Source of the DNA: Desulfobacterales bacterium
GTDB lineage: Bacteria > Desulfobacterota > Desulfobacteria > Desulfobacterales > SKZT01
Direction of reading: 5' to 3'
Length of the DNA: 43,306 bases
NCBI GenBank assembly: GCA_018399715.1
Contig: JAGYNR010000007.1
Coordinates: 1 to 43,306 of the forward strand
Below the pieces are notes generated by a model, which made no database searches, was not told the DNA's origin, and worked only from the letters and a program-made list of their open reading frames with translations. This document shows, in pieces, positions 16,837 through 25,333 of this stretch (positions are counted from its first letter, which is position 1; each line of letters begins with the position of its first letter). Both the position numbers and the translations under genes were made by a program.

Positions 16837-17561
16837 TGTATCTTACATAAGACCACTGTTATATTGTCATTTCCCCCTGCATCTTTGGCTGCTTGAACAA
16901 GATTTTCAGCAGTTTTTTCCAAATCAACTCCCGAAGCCAGAACCTTATGAATCGTTGGATCATCCACCATATCGGTCAACCCGTCCGAACAAAGAAGGAA
17001 AATATCATTTTGGTGAGGTTTCATGGTAATCAAATCCAGTGCAAGGTTTTCCTGAATGCCAACGGCTCTCAGAATAATATTTTTCAGAGGATGTTTTCGC
17101 GCTTGCTCGACAGTGATATCTCCCTGATCGATTTGATCCTGAACCAGCGAATGATCCCGTGTCATCTGTTTGAATTCGCCGTTTCTGAAACGGTAGGTTC
17201 GACTGTCACCAATATGACCTAAAATAATATTGTTATCAGAAAAGGCGAGGAGTTCAGCAGTACATCCCATTCCCTTGTGCTCAGGATTCTCTTTTATATG
17301 TATTAATATTTGTTCATTTGCAGCCCGAAATGCAGTTTGGACTAACTGTCTAGTATAATTTTCTGATCTGTCGGCTGAAGTAGCGAAAATTTTTACCGCA
17401 ACTTCCTTAAATATACTACTTGCCACTTCTCCGGCAGCCGCTCCTCCCATACCATCAGCTACAAGACAAATTCCCAATTCAGGGTTTACCGAATGTATGT
17501 CCTCGTTTTTCGACCGCTTGAGTCCCACGTCTGTTTTACCGGCTAAAATAATATTGTTCAT
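16833..17561 (-). CDS. PP2C-family Ser/Thr protein phosphatase (Stp1/PrpC type)
   Basis: A soluble metal-dependent phosphatase of 242 residues that would reverse Hanks-type kinase phosphorylation. All bacterial PP2C motifs are present in order: RSKNED, LVADGMGG, MGCTAELL, GHIGDSRTY, the flap-region TRDHSLVQDQI, LLCSDGLTDMV and GGNDNITVV. Metal-binding aspartates are intact. The frame extends to 17600, but the ATG at 17561 has AAGAG upstream and the product then begins MNNIILAGKTDVG, as in relatives. It diverges from a double-FHA gene about 200 bp away. A Ser/Thr kinase gene is 3.5 kb further, so the three likely serve one phospho-signalling circuit. Confidence 0.93.
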   Translation of the reverse strand: MNNIILAGKTDVGLKRSKNEDIHSVNPELGICLVADGMGGAAAGEVASSIFKEVAVKIFATSADRSENYTRQLVQTAFRAANEQILIHIKENPEHKGMGCTAELLAFSDNNIILGHIGDSRTYRFRNGEFKQMTRDHSLVQDQIDQGDITVEQARKHPLKNIILRAVGIQENLALDLITMKPHQNDIFLLCSDGLTDMVDDPTIHKVLASGVDLEKTAENLVQAAKDAGGNDNITVVLCKIQ

Positions 17562-17762
17562 TTTATACTCTTGGTGGTTTTTGTTATTTACATTGCACAT
17601 ATCAGTATTTTTTGTTAATTATTTATACATATACTACCAATAGTATTTTCGCAAGAGACAAACCCTCATTTTTAGATAATTCGGCTGACATGAAATGTGG
17701 GGGCCACAGCAAGAAATAATGATCAATTTGTAAATATAAAATTCAGTACAGTAATTAAATCT

Positions 17763-18671
17763 ATGAAAAGCAAGCCCAAAATTATCGTTCAGCTGGTACA
17801 TATCGATGGCCCCTTAAAGGGGCAAATTCAGGAATTTGCCAATGACACCATTTTAATTGGCCGCCATCCTTCGTGTCAGGTACGGTTTCCTGCTGATTTT
17901 TCCATCATATCCAGAAAACACGCCAGCATTATCCGTGAAGGAAACCGGTTCAAATTCAAAGATCACAGTGCGAACGGTACGTTTGTTAACGGAAAGAAGG
18001 TTAATGAAACAATTTTAAAAGACGGTGATGTCTTTATTTTTGCAAAAGGGGGCCCCAAGGTCAGTTTTTTGACCCAGGTAACGGATATCCCCATAGAGGC
18101 AGAATCAGAATCGCCGATCCCGGAACCGGAGGGGTCACCGGTTATCGTTGAGGAGGAAAAACCGGCAGAAAAAATTTTATTTTCAAATTCAACACCTGCC
18201 TCAAACATAGAGCCTGAAAGAGGCGGCATCCGGGAAATCAATGTTGAGACTGTCAAAATGCCGTTAAGTATTGTTTATGGCCCTACCTTACGATCTTTTA
18301 ATGAGCTGCCCGTTCATATCGGAAAAAATCCCGGATGCGATTTTATTATCAATCTACCTCAAATTTATGATCATCACGCCAAAGTTTTCTTTCATGATGA
18401 TACATATTGGGTAAAAGATCTCACCGGAAAACAGATGGTGACAGTTGACGGACAACCCGCTATCCCTCAGGCAGAACTAAAGCCTCAAAGCCGCCTGGCA
18501 CTGACATCCACAGGCCCCGATTTTGAGTTTTTAGGACAGGGGCGTTTAGTGGAGAGGGAACGGAAAGTTCTCCCGGAACAGGAAAACCCGCCTTCTTTGA
18601 GCAGCGACACTGATAAACACCCGGATAAAGATAAAAAAGGCTTTTCGATCAAAAATCTATGGAAACGATAA
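17763..18671 (+). CDS. Double-FHA-domain protein
   Basis: A 302-residue cytoplasmic protein. The first FHA domain (about residues 10-100) is complete: ILIGRHPSCQV with the phosphate-binding Arg, SIISRKHASI, and SANGTFVNGKKV. A Pro/Glu-rich linker follows (about 105-160). A second FHA-like domain (about 170-260) reads VHIGKNPGCDF, DHHAKV and TVDGQPAI. In it the Arg is Lys and the Ser before the His is Asp, so phosphothreonine binding is doubtful. The tail is Lys/Asp-rich and ends SIKNLWKR. The frame is open from a GTG at 17697; neither start has a strong ribosome binding site, and ATG 17763 is chosen because MKSKPKIIVQL leads straight into the first strand. It is a probable reader of threonine phosphorylation by the nearby kinase. 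Confidence 0.82.
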   Translation: MKSKPKIIVQLVHIDGPLKGQIQEFANDTILIGRHPSCQVRFPADFSIISRKHASIIREGNRFKFKDHSANGTFVNGKKVNETILKDGDVFIFAKGGPKVSFLTQVTDIPIEAESESPIPEPEGSPVIVEEEKPAEKILFSNSTPASNIEPERGGIREINVETVKMPLSIVYGPTLRSFNELPVHIGKNPGCDFIINLPQIYDHHAKVFFHDDTYWVKDLTGKQMVTVDGQPAIPQAELKPQSRLALTSTGPDFEFLGQGRLVERERKVLPEQENPPSLSSDTDKHPDKDKKGFSIKNLWKR

Positions 18672-18767
18672 AATAACGTTTTGTTTTTAGTAATTTTTTC
18701 GTTCATTATAACCCCCTCCCTTTTAGTAAAGATGAATTATTTCATCCGGTTTTGGAGTCACCCAGTA

Positions 18768-19499
18768 ATGAAAAATCAACCCAGAATTATATTTACCACC
18801 GATGTCAACGGAACCACTACCCCCGATAATACTTTTGCGGAACTGGTAAGACCTGATAATTTGCATGACCGCATGATAGAATTAATGAAAAGGTATACCA
18901 ATGGATTTTGTTCATTCTCCGATGTTTTGCCGGAGATGAAAAATCTCACCAGTAATGTGAGCAGGCAGCGACTCGAGACTTATGCCAGACAAGTGCCCCT
19001 TTTTGAAGGCGTTGAAAGTACAATTGATGCCCTTACGTGCTCCGGATTATTTGATGCTGTAGTGGCTTTATCAACGACTGGATTTGCGGGCATGATGGCT
19101 TTGGTAAACAAGTATCGCCATGGCTCGCGGCTCAAAGTAGCTGCTTCCCCGGTTCTTGTTGACCTTCTTGACAATTCGGAACAAAAATGCCTGATACATG
19201 CCATTACCTCGGAAAATGATAAGATAACAGTCCTTGATAACCTTATCAAAATACATTTTCCTGATCCGGCACTCATTTTTCATGCAGGAGACACCTTAGG
19301 TGATTTCCCGGCACTGGTTCACGCTGCCCAAAAAGGAGGAACCGGAATTGCTTTCTGCCCGAACCAGGCACTGAAACAAAAAATTCAGGATCTCAGAAGC
19401 ACATTACGAAAACGAATTGAGATAGTCATGGCAAATCCTGGCTCTGTTCCTGATTATATGGCAGTATTAACCATTATTAAAAGTAAATGCCGTATATAA
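18768..19499 (+). CDS. HAD-superfamily protein with altered motif I
   Basis: A 243-residue HAD-fold protein. Motif I reads IFTTDVNGTTTP: the nucleophilic Asp is present, but the general acid/base Asp two residues on is Asn. Motif II may be in VALSTTGF (Ser/Thr), and motif III/IV reads FHAGDTLGDFPALV. A helical cap region lies at about residues 25-85. The Asp-to-Asn change would cripple the standard phosphatase mechanism, so it may be a slow phosphatase, a different transferase, or a binding protein. The frame opens at 18681, but ATG 18768 has GGAG about 10 bases upstream and starts just before motif I. It is followed at once by a copy of the dispersed repeat. No specific family is recognised. 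Confidence 0.72.
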   Translation: MKNQPRIIFTTDVNGTTTPDNTFAELVRPDNLHDRMIELMKRYTNGFCSFSDVLPEMKNLTSNVSRQRLETYARQVPLFEGVESTIDALTCSGLFDAVVALSTTGFAGMMALVNKYRHGSRLKVAASPVLVDLLDNSEQKCLIHAITSENDKITVLDNLIKIHFPDPALIFHAGDTLGDFPALVHAAQKGGTGIAFCPNQALKQKIQDLRSTLRKRIEIVMANPGSVPDYMAVLTIIKSKCRI

Positions 19500-19500
19500 A

Positions 19501-19575
19501 TAGTGCCCGAACGAAAACTATCTTTTTCGCCAATATCTGCATCAAACTCAAATTTTGACTTAAACATCAAGATCC
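19501..19575 (+). repeat. Dispersed palindromic repeat, truncated half, copy 2
   Basis: Begins TAGTGCCCGAACGAAAACT and matches the minus-strand reading of the 9688-9828 element through the segment CTTTTTCGCCAATATCTGC and a following CTCAAATTTT. It then diverges, and no opposite terminal repeat follows. It starts two bases after the HAD gene stop. It is probably a remnant of a full-length element. Confidence 0.75.
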
Positions 19576-19700
19576 GGAGTTTAAAATAACCTTTCCAAAA
19601 TTTTTAATGCTCAGTTTAGGTCATAATTAGAATTGCTGGATGCGCCGGTGAATGATTTGACGAACTGGCGTCTTCATGCTAAATAGCAATTTTTGGTTAC

Positions 19701-19741
19701 GGAACGTGGCAAGAAATAATTTTATTTTTTTGCCACGTTCC
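19701..19741. repeat. 41-bp near-perfect palindrome
   Basis: GGAACGTGGCAA (19701-19712) and TTGCCACGTTCC (19730-19741) are perfect complements, and the A-rich and T-rich inner parts extend the pairing with one bulge almost to the centre. As RNA this is a very stable hairpin about 65 bases before the receiver gene. It could terminate transcription from the HAD gene in either direction, or be a second type of dispersed palindrome. No other copy is visible in this window. Confidence 0.6.
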
Positions 19742-19807
19742 TAAGTGAAAAATACCAACAGATCAAATGATGCTGGCAAACATCATCAATAATAACGGAG
19801 AATGGAT

Positions 19808-20176
19808 ATGAAAAAAGCAATCCTTATTGTCGACGATGAAACAAACAATATCGAGTTGCTTTCGACCTTTCTAACGATGACTGGCTATAGCGCATTGAGC
19901 GCAGCAAACGGCAAAGAAGCCATTGAAACTGCCTCAAAACTGAAACCGGACCTGATTATTATGGATATCCATTTGCCGGGGATAGATGGTCTGACTGCAA
20001 CCGAATTACTGAAAAAAAATCCTGATACCGGACATATACCCATTGTGGTCGTTTCGGGATATGGGTTGCCCGAGGATAAAAAGATGGCATCTGAAGCCGG
20101 ATGTGATGAATATTTGACCAAACCGTTTGATCTCGCTCAATTAAGAAAAAAAATATCAGGTTTTTTCCCTGAATGA
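19808..20176 (+). CDS. Single-domain response regulator (CheY-like receiver)
   Basis: A 122-residue stand-alone receiver with the acidic pair in ILIVDDETNN, phosphoacceptor Asp in LIIMDIHLPGIDG, Ser in VVVSGYG and Lys in YLTKPFDL. It has no output domain and resembles DivK/Spo0F-like shuttle proteins more than flagellar CheY. The ATG at 19802 is only two bases from GGAG, whereas the ATG at 19808 has the usual 8-base spacing, so the latter is chosen. It lies between the HAD and metallophosphoesterase genes. Its cognate kinase is not adjacent. Confidence 0.9.
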   Translation: MKKAILIVDDETNNIELLSTFLTMTGYSALSAANGKEAIETASKLKPDLIIMDIHLPGIDGLTATELLKKNPDTGHIPIVVVSGYGLPEDKKMASEAGCDEYLTKPFDLAQLRKKISGFFPE

Positions 20177-20225
20177 ATTTAATTGTTTTTCAATTTGAAC
20201 TGTCTGTTTCATTTCCCGAAATATT

Positions 20226-20951
20226 ATGAAAATTGCTGTTTTTTCCGATATCCACGGGAACATGGATGCCTTTCAACAGGTTTTGCGGGATATTGACCAG
20301 GCCCGAATCGATGCGATGGTTTGCTTGGGGGACAATATCGGTTATGGGCCTGAACCCGAACAGGTAATGACAGTTATCCGGAACGCGGCTATTCCCTCTG
20401 TTCTGGGAAATCATGATCTGGTCGCATTAAACCCAGATCAATTGAGCTGGTTTAATCCGCTGGCTGCTGAGTCGTTACTGAAAACGATTCCAATGTTGTC
20501 GGACGCATCGTTGAGTTTTATGTCAGAATTAAAGACTGCCATTGTTCGTTATGGCGCTCGATTTGTGCATGGATTTCCGCCAGACTCTCCAACCACCTAT
20601 CTGTTTCAAGTATCCGCTGCACACCTTCAAACGACGATGGCACAAATGAAGGAACGAATTTGTTTTATCGGCCACACCCATGAACTGAGAATTGTCGGAT
20701 TTGACGGTCAAAAATTGATCCGGGATCTACTTTGCCAGGGGGTAACAAAACTTGACCCAACCCATCGCTATATTTTAAATATCGGCAGCGTGGGACAGCC
20801 CAGAGATGGTGATAACCGGGCTAAATATGTCATCTGGGATACAGTAACCAATGAAATCAATGTCCGTTTTATTACTTATGATATTGAAAAGGTAGTAAAA
20901 AAGATTTTCGCTGCCGGACTTCCAAAGGTCCATGCGACCCGTCTTTACTAG
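20226..20951 (+). CDS. Calcineurin-like metallophosphoesterase
   Basis: A 241-residue protein of the YfcE/diadenosine-tetraphosphatase-like branch of metallophosphoesterases. All five metal-site blocks are present: FSDIHGN (about residues 6-12), GDNIGYGP, GNHD, a central His block in FVHGFPP, and GHTHE. IGSVGQPRDG is the usual C-terminal signature. It is a soluble two-metal phosphohydrolase. The substrate (nucleotide, cyclic dinucleotide or phosphoprotein) cannot be read from sequence. The gene lies between a receiver gene and a Ser/Thr kinase gene 60 bp downstream, which suggests a signalling role. The start was chosen because the first strand follows the ATG directly; the ribosome binding site is weak. 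Confidence 0.88.
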   Translation: MKIAVFSDIHGNMDAFQQVLRDIDQARIDAMVCLGDNIGYGPEPEQVMTVIRNAAIPSVLGNHDLVALNPDQLSWFNPLAAESLLKTIPMLSDASLSFMSELKTAIVRYGARFVHGFPPDSPTTYLFQVSAAHLQTTMAQMKERICFIGHTHELRIVGFDGQKLIRDLLCQGVTKLDPTHRYILNIGSVGQPRDGDNRAKYVIWDTVTNEINVRFITYDIEKVVKKIFAAGLPKVHATRLY

Positions 20952-21010
20952 TCTGGTGCGATGATATTTTTGTACAAATTTTCAAGCAACTGTTTTCGGG
21001 GGCAGCACCA

Positions 21011-22369
21011 ATGAAAATAGGAAGGTACGAAGTAGTCGGTATGCTGGGAAAGGGCGGTATGAGCCGGGTGTACAAAGTTAAATGTCCGGTAATCGAAAAA
21101 ATTGCGGCGTTGAAACTCTTATCCCCGGATCCGTTGGTGGAAAAATTAATGGGCTTCCGGAAAATTGTGGATCTGTTTGTATCAGAGGCATACACAATGG
21201 CCCAACTTCGACATCCGAATATCGTGACTGTCTGGGATTATGATCAATCCGGCAACAAGCCGTTTTACCTGATGGATTATTTCTGTCATAATCTTGGGGT
21301 GATGATTGGTGAGACCTATCGTACCGACATACCGTCCCGGGTGATCCGTCTGGATAAAGTTATCTACTATGTTCGTCAGATACTTCAAGGTCTTGTCAGG
21401 CTTCACGATGCCGGTATCATCCATCGGGATATTAAACCCTATAATATTTTGATTACCGAGCATGAAACGGCCAAAATAAGTGATTTCGGCCTTTCCAAAC
21501 TCAGGGGTGAAAAATTTGGTGCCCCTTCAAATCTGAAAGTGGGTTCTCCCTGGTATGCGGCACCTGAGCAGGAAAAAAATCCCGATCAGGTTGATTTTTC
21601 GGCTGATATTTACCCGGTTGGTATTATGCTGTATCGTATGCTGACCGGTATGCTTCCGCCGGAAAACCACAAAGAACTCATTGCTCCCAGCCGTTTAAAC
21701 CCGGATTTGGATGAATACTGGGACCACTTCGTTTTGAAGGCCATGGCTACTCACAGTAAAAACCGATTTTCCACCGCTTCTCATATGCTAAAAGAATTTG
21801 AAACGTTGGCTGATGCATGGGAGCAACGAAAAGATAAATTCTGCACGCTGGTTAAATCTCCCGAAGGCCAAAAACAAAAAAAGTACCCCATTTCTCTTCC
21901 ACGATCAACGGATATCAAAGTTCGGCCATCTAAGGCCAAAGATTTTTTTCAACTAGATGACCTTTGGAAGCCGAAAGTTTTTCTTAAAAACGATTTTCAA
22001 CAGAAAACGAAAAATTCAATTATCGACAGGGCAACCGGGCTGATCTGGCAGACATCCGGATCACCTTATCCCATCACCTGGCATCAGGCACAAAATTATA
22101 TCAATACATTAAATGAAAACGCCTTTGATAGCAGGAGTGATTGGCGCCTTCCCACTATCAATGAACTGACGACCCTTCTGACAAATACTCCCCATGGGGA
22201 AGATTTTTGCATGGAACCGGTTTTTGACCGGAAACAAAAATGGTTATGGAGTTCGGATCGACGTTCCTTTATGGCAGCCTGGTATGTTAATATGGATTTG
22301 GGATTTGTGGCCTGGCATGATTTCAGCGGATATTATTATGTCAAAGCTGTTTGTAAAAAAAGACAATAA
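21011..22369 (+). CDS. Hanks-type Ser/Thr kinase with C-terminal DUF1566 (Lcl-like) domain
   Basis: A 452-residue soluble kinase. The kinase domain (about residues 1-270) has the glycine loop GKGGMSRVYKV, the ATP-binding Lys in AALKLL, HRDIKPYNIL, DFGLSK and YAAPEQ, so catalysis should be intact. After a basic linker (about 275-335) the C-terminal ~110 residues match the DUF1566/Lcl pattern: DRATGLIWQ, TWHQAQNYINTLN, DWRLPTINEL, WSSD and the closing KAVCK. That domain is usually extracellular or periplasmic, but no membrane segment separates the two, so here it would be cytoplasmic, perhaps sensing a ligand. Nearby PP2C and FHA genes give a plausible writer, eraser and reader set. Confidence 0.9.
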   Translation: MKIGRYEVVGMLGKGGMSRVYKVKCPVIEKIAALKLLSPDPLVEKLMGFRKIVDLFVSEAYTMAQLRHPNIVTVWDYDQSGNKPFYLMDYFCHNLGVMIGETYRTDIPSRVIRLDKVIYYVRQILQGLVRLHDAGIIHRDIKPYNILITEHETAKISDFGLSKLRGEKFGAPSNLKVGSPWYAAPEQEKNPDQVDFSADIYPVGIMLYRMLTGMLPPENHKELIAPSRLNPDLDEYWDHFVLKAMATHSKNRFSTASHMLKEFETLADAWEQRKDKFCTLVKSPEGQKQKKYPISLPRSTDIKVRPSKAKDFFQLDDLWKPKVFLKNDFQQKTKNSIIDRATGLIWQTSGSPYPITWHQAQNYINTLNENAFDSRSDWRLPTINELTTLLTNTPHGEDFCMEPVFDRKQKWLWSSDRRSFMAAWYVNMDLGFVAWHDFSGYYYVKAVCKKRQ

Positions 22370-22416
22370 CGCAACCACTTGATCAACAATAATTTTTATG
22401 ACACAGGAGATCAAAA

Positions 22417-22632
22417 ATGACAGATACGATTAAAATCCATGTCAATATTGAACTAACGCCCACCGCCCTGCAAGCTGTGGTCGATAATGCCAAAAAAATC
22501 GCCGGCACTGATCAACGCGGTGTTTACAAAGTGGATACTGCTGAAAAAGTCAGTGAAATGATCACCAGGTTTCTCCTGGAAAAAGACTTTGAAACCTATG
22601 CTAAAGATATTGGAAATTATCCTCAGGAGTAA
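22417..22632 (+). CDS. Small conserved-looking protein, 71 residues
   Basis: A short acidic cytoplasmic protein starting MTDTIKIHVNIELTPTALQAV and ending FETYAKDIGNYPQE, with two predicted helices and no cysteines or membrane segment. The ATG has AGGAGA at good spacing, and codon use resembles its neighbours, so it is very probably expressed. It lies 47 bp behind the kinase gene. I do not recognise a named family. A role with the kinase is conceivable only from position. Confidence 0.7.
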   Translation: MTDTIKIHVNIELTPTALQAVVDNAKKIAGTDQRGVYKVDTAEKVSEMITRFLLEKDFETYAKDIGNYPQE

Positions 22633-22637
22633 AATAA

Positions 22638-22681
22638 CCCGATATCTCTGGCACTAAATAGAATCGGGCGAGAGTCTTTTT
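22638..22681. terminator. Possible bidirectional terminator
   Basis: CCCGAT (22638-22643) pairs with ATCGGG (22663-22668), and a TCTTTTTA run follows 7 bases later. It sits between the convergent small-protein and ubiE genes, where a terminator is expected. The stem is short and the loop (19 bases) large, so confidence is low. Confidence 0.35.
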
Positions 22682-23483
22682 ATTTTACGCCGGTGTGAAT
22701 CACCGCAATACCATTGGTCAACTTGCGGTATGAAACCTGAGAAAAACCGATATCCGCCAATAAGGCAGAAATTGTATCCGGAAGCGGAAAGCGCCTGATG
22801 GATTCAGGAAGATGGATGTATGCGTTGCGGGAACCGGTAAATACCCCACCCAGAAAAGGAATCAGGTAAAAAGAATAGATGTCATACAAATATCTGAAGA
22901 ATAGATTAGTGGGTTTTGAAAATTCCAGGCACATAAATTTTCCTCCGGGTTTGAGTACCCTGTGCATTTCAGCAAAACCTTTTTCCATATGATCAACATT
23001 GCGGATACCAAAACCTACCATGGCGGCATCAAACGTATTGTCCTGAAAAGAAACGTTCTTCGCATCTCCCAGAACAAAGGCTATCCGTTTTCCAAAAGCG
23101 ATAATCCGTTTTCTATTTTTTCCGGCGGACATCATCGCCTGGCTGATATCGTACACAACTACCTGACCTGCAGATCTGATGGCCTGTGCTGCTAAAACCG
23201 CCAGGTCGCCGGTACCGCCACATACATCAATAACCCTGCTGCCGGGCTTTAAGGCTATTGTTTTGACGGCTGCCCGTTTCCACAGGTGATGAATCCCAAA
23301 AGAAAGCAACGTGTTCATAAGATCGTATCGTCTTGCTACCGAGCTGAAATAGTTGAGCACTTTTTCAGCTTTTTCTTTTTCCGGATCAAAATGGTCAGCT
23401 AAAAAAAACTTTTCCGGATTTTGATCATTTTTCCTCCATCTGTTTCCTGGTTCCTTTTCATCCGACCAAATTGTTTCTTTCAT
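22680..23483 (-). CDS. ubiE: Demethylmenaquinone methyltransferase (UbiE/MenG)
   Basis: A SAM-dependent C-methyltransferase that completes menaquinone. The 267-residue protein has an unusual ~30-residue hydrophilic N-terminal extension, then the family pattern: VARRYDLMNTLLSFGIHHLWK, the SAM motif VIDVCGGTGDLA, NTFDAAMVGFGIRNVDH, RVLKPGGKFMCLEFSKP and the C-terminal TNGIAVIHTG. Menaquinone is the expected quinone in an anaerobe of this type, so MenG activity is more likely than UbiE. It is a single gene converging on the kinase cluster. Confidence 0.94.
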   Translation of the reverse strand: MKETIWSDEKEPGNRWRKNDQNPEKFFLADHFDPEKEKAEKVLNYFSSVARRYDLMNTLLSFGIHHLWKRAAVKTIALKPGSRVIDVCGGTGDLAVLAAQAIRSAGQVVVYDISQAMMSAGKNRKRIIAFGKRIAFVLGDAKNVSFQDNTFDAAMVGFGIRNVDHMEKGFAEMHRVLKPGGKFMCLEFSKPTNLFFRYLYDIYSFYLIPFLGGVFTGSRNAYIHLPESIRRFPLPDTISALLADIGFSQVSYRKLTNGIAVIHTGVK

Positions 23484-23585
23484 TATCCATTTTTCCTGTT
23501 TTTATCCGAAAATTTTCAACACTTGTAGACCTATCCGCAAAATTATTCAATAAAAATAAATATAACGAGCAAATTAACTTAGATA

Positions 23586-23622
23586 GTGCCTGAACGAAAA
23601 CCTCCTGATTTTCGTTCGGGCA
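23586..23622. repeat. Dispersed palindromic repeat, short hairpin form, copy 3
   Basis: TGCCTGAACGAAAA (23587-23600) and TTTTCGTTCGGGCA (23609-23622) form a 14-bp stem with one G-U pair and an 8-base loop. These are the same ends as the 141-bp copy 1 with the interior missing. AGATA again occurs on both sides (23581-23585 and 23625-23629). It lies between the divergent ubiE and histidine kinase genes. Confidence 0.8.
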
Positions 23623-23725
23623 ATAGATAAATAAATAAATTACTTGCGATTAGACGCTTTTCCATGTATTTTTTAATCAAAAAGAAAAAACAAAAACAGC
23701 CCCCGACATGAACAAATAAAATACC

Positions 23726-25333
23726 ATGGAACATGAACATAAGCCTGAAGAATCACTTTCCGAAAATCGATTCAACAGTCCGGTCCAGGAGTTGTCAATC
23801 CTTCTGGAATCTCTTCCGATTGTCGCTTACACTTGCAGAGCTACGGGTAATTTTCAAATTACTTATATAAGCCAGTCTGTAACGGAGATGACCGGCTATT
23901 CTCCGGATGAGTTCATTGATGACCCTACCTTTTGGTCTAAATGTATTCACGAAGATGATCGAAAAAAGTTTCTTGATGACCTAAAAGCTTCGACAACCCA
24001 TGAACACTTTCAGACCGAGTACCGGTTTCGTATAGCAGACGGTACCTATAAATGGTTTTCTGACAACCGAAGGTCTGTAAAAAGATCTGATGAAAAGGTC
24101 AATCACATTGTTGGTGCCTGGCAGAATATTACTGAAGAAATCAAATTGCGACAGGAATCCGACTACCGGCTCCAGCAAATTATCCAGGCTGACAAACTAG
24201 CCTCTCTCGGTGAAGTTGTTGCTGGAGTTGCCCATGAAATCAATAATCCTAACAGCTTCATTACTTATAATATTCCCATCCTGGAGGAAACCTGGAAAAT
24301 TTTCGAGCCGATTTTAAAAAAATTTGGCCAGAAGCATCCTTCCTGGCAAAACAGCAATATGACAATCACTGAGTTATGCCAGGACATGAATGAAATTATC
24401 GAAGCTATCAAAATTGGGTCTGGGCGAATTACCAAGGTTGTCGAAAACTTAAAAGAATTTGCACGTGTCGATGAAAGTGCACATTTCAAACCTGTCCTGA
24501 TAAACGAGGTAGTGGAAAAGACACTCGTGATTGTGGGCGGCCAACTGCGCAAATCTGCGTTGGACATTCAGGTTAATCTGGCAGAGGGACTTCCACTGAT
24601 CAACGGACATTTTCAAAAATTGGAACAGGTTGTTACCAACATTCTGGTAAATGCCGCCCAGGCAATTCCCGACCGGGAAAATGGAAAAATCTCTATCACT
24701 ACCAGGTTCTTGCAGAGACTTGATTGTATATTAGTGGAAATCATTGATAACGGTGCCGGGATGAAATCTGAGGTCATGGAACGGATTTTTGAGCCATTTT
24801 TCACCCAACGCCGCAATACCGGCGGGACAGGACTGGGACTTTCCGTATCATATGGACTGATCAAAGAACATCATGGGAAAATAGGGGTTCACTCCAAACC
24901 GGGTATCGGCAGCCGCTTTACTATGTTTCTCCCGGTCAAAAATGAGATTAAAACTGAAATCCGGCCGTCGATTCTTTGTGTCGATGATGATCTCATCATG
25001 CTGGATATGCTTAAAGCGTTGTTCATTGAAGTTAAAGACATAAATTTTGAAAGCACCAGCAATCCGGAAAGTGTTGTGGCTTATCTGGAAGAACATCCAG
25101 AAGTCGATATTGTCCTTTCGGATATCATGATGCCGGGTATTAACGGGTGGGTCTTGCTGAAAAAAATCAAAACCAGGTTCCCTCTTATTTCCGTCATTTT
25201 ATACTCGGGAAACTCAACTATTTTAAAAGATATCCCGCCTGATATTTCAAAACCGGACTTTCTCCTGGAAAAACCCTTTGAAATCAAAGAACTTCTTAAT
25301 ATTATATATTCTATCGACAGACAGCGATTATGA
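23726..25333 (+). CDS. PAS-domain hybrid sensor histidine kinase
   Basis: A 535-residue soluble kinase without membrane segments. A PAS domain of the PAS_3 style covers about residues 25-145 (ITYISQSVTEMTGYSPDEFI, YKWFSDNRR). The phosphoacceptor helix has His170 in GVAHEINNPNSF. The ATPase domain (about 265-405) has the N box NILVNAAQAI, DNGAGM, and GGTGLGLS. A C-terminal receiver (about 412-530) has LCVDDDL and Asp in IVLSDIMMPG. The GVAHEINNP signature is typical of NtrB-like kinases that serve sigma-54 activators. The stop overlaps the activator gene by 4 bp (ATGA), so the two are almost certainly a pair. The ligand sensed by the PAS domain is unknown. Confidence 0.93.
   Translation: MEHEHKPEESLSENRFNSPVQELSILLESLPIVAYTCRATGNFQITYISQSVTEMTGYSPDEFIDDPTFWSKCIHEDDRKKFLDDLKASTTHEHFQTEYRFRIADGTYKWFSDNRRSVKRSDEKVNHIVGAWQNITEEIKLRQESDYRLQQIIQADKLASLGEVVAGVAHEINNPNSFITYNIPILEETWKIFEPILKKFGQKHPSWQNSNMTITELCQDMNEIIEAIKIGSGRITKVVENLKEFARVDESAHFKPVLINEVVEKTLVIVGGQLRKSALDIQVNLAEGLPLINGHFQKLEQVVTNILVNAAQAIPDRENGKISITTRFLQRLDCILVEIIDNGAGMKSEVMERIFEPFFTQRRNTGGTGLGLSVSYGLIKEHHGKIGVHSKPGIGSRFTMFLPVKNEIKTEIRPSILCVDDDLIMLDMLKALFIEVKDINFESTSNPESVVAYLEEHPEVDIVLSDIMMPGINGWVLLKKIKTRFPLISVILYSGNSTILKDIPPDISKPDFLLEKPFEIKELLNIIYSIDRQRL

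Larger units (their letters stand above)
19500..19807. other. Intergenic region with a repeat half and a long palindrome
   Basis: About 308 bases without a gene. It opens with a truncated copy of the dispersed repeat (19501-19575), continues through unremarkable sequence, and contains a near-perfect 41-bp palindrome (19701-19741). The GGAG ribosome binding site for the receiver gene is at about 19796-19799. No clear promoter hexamers were found. Confidence 0.6.

Noticed and set aside
18694-18706. TTTTTCGTTCA resembling one end of the dispersed repeat
   Set aside because: The match stops after 11 bases, lacks the GGCA end and has no partner arm.
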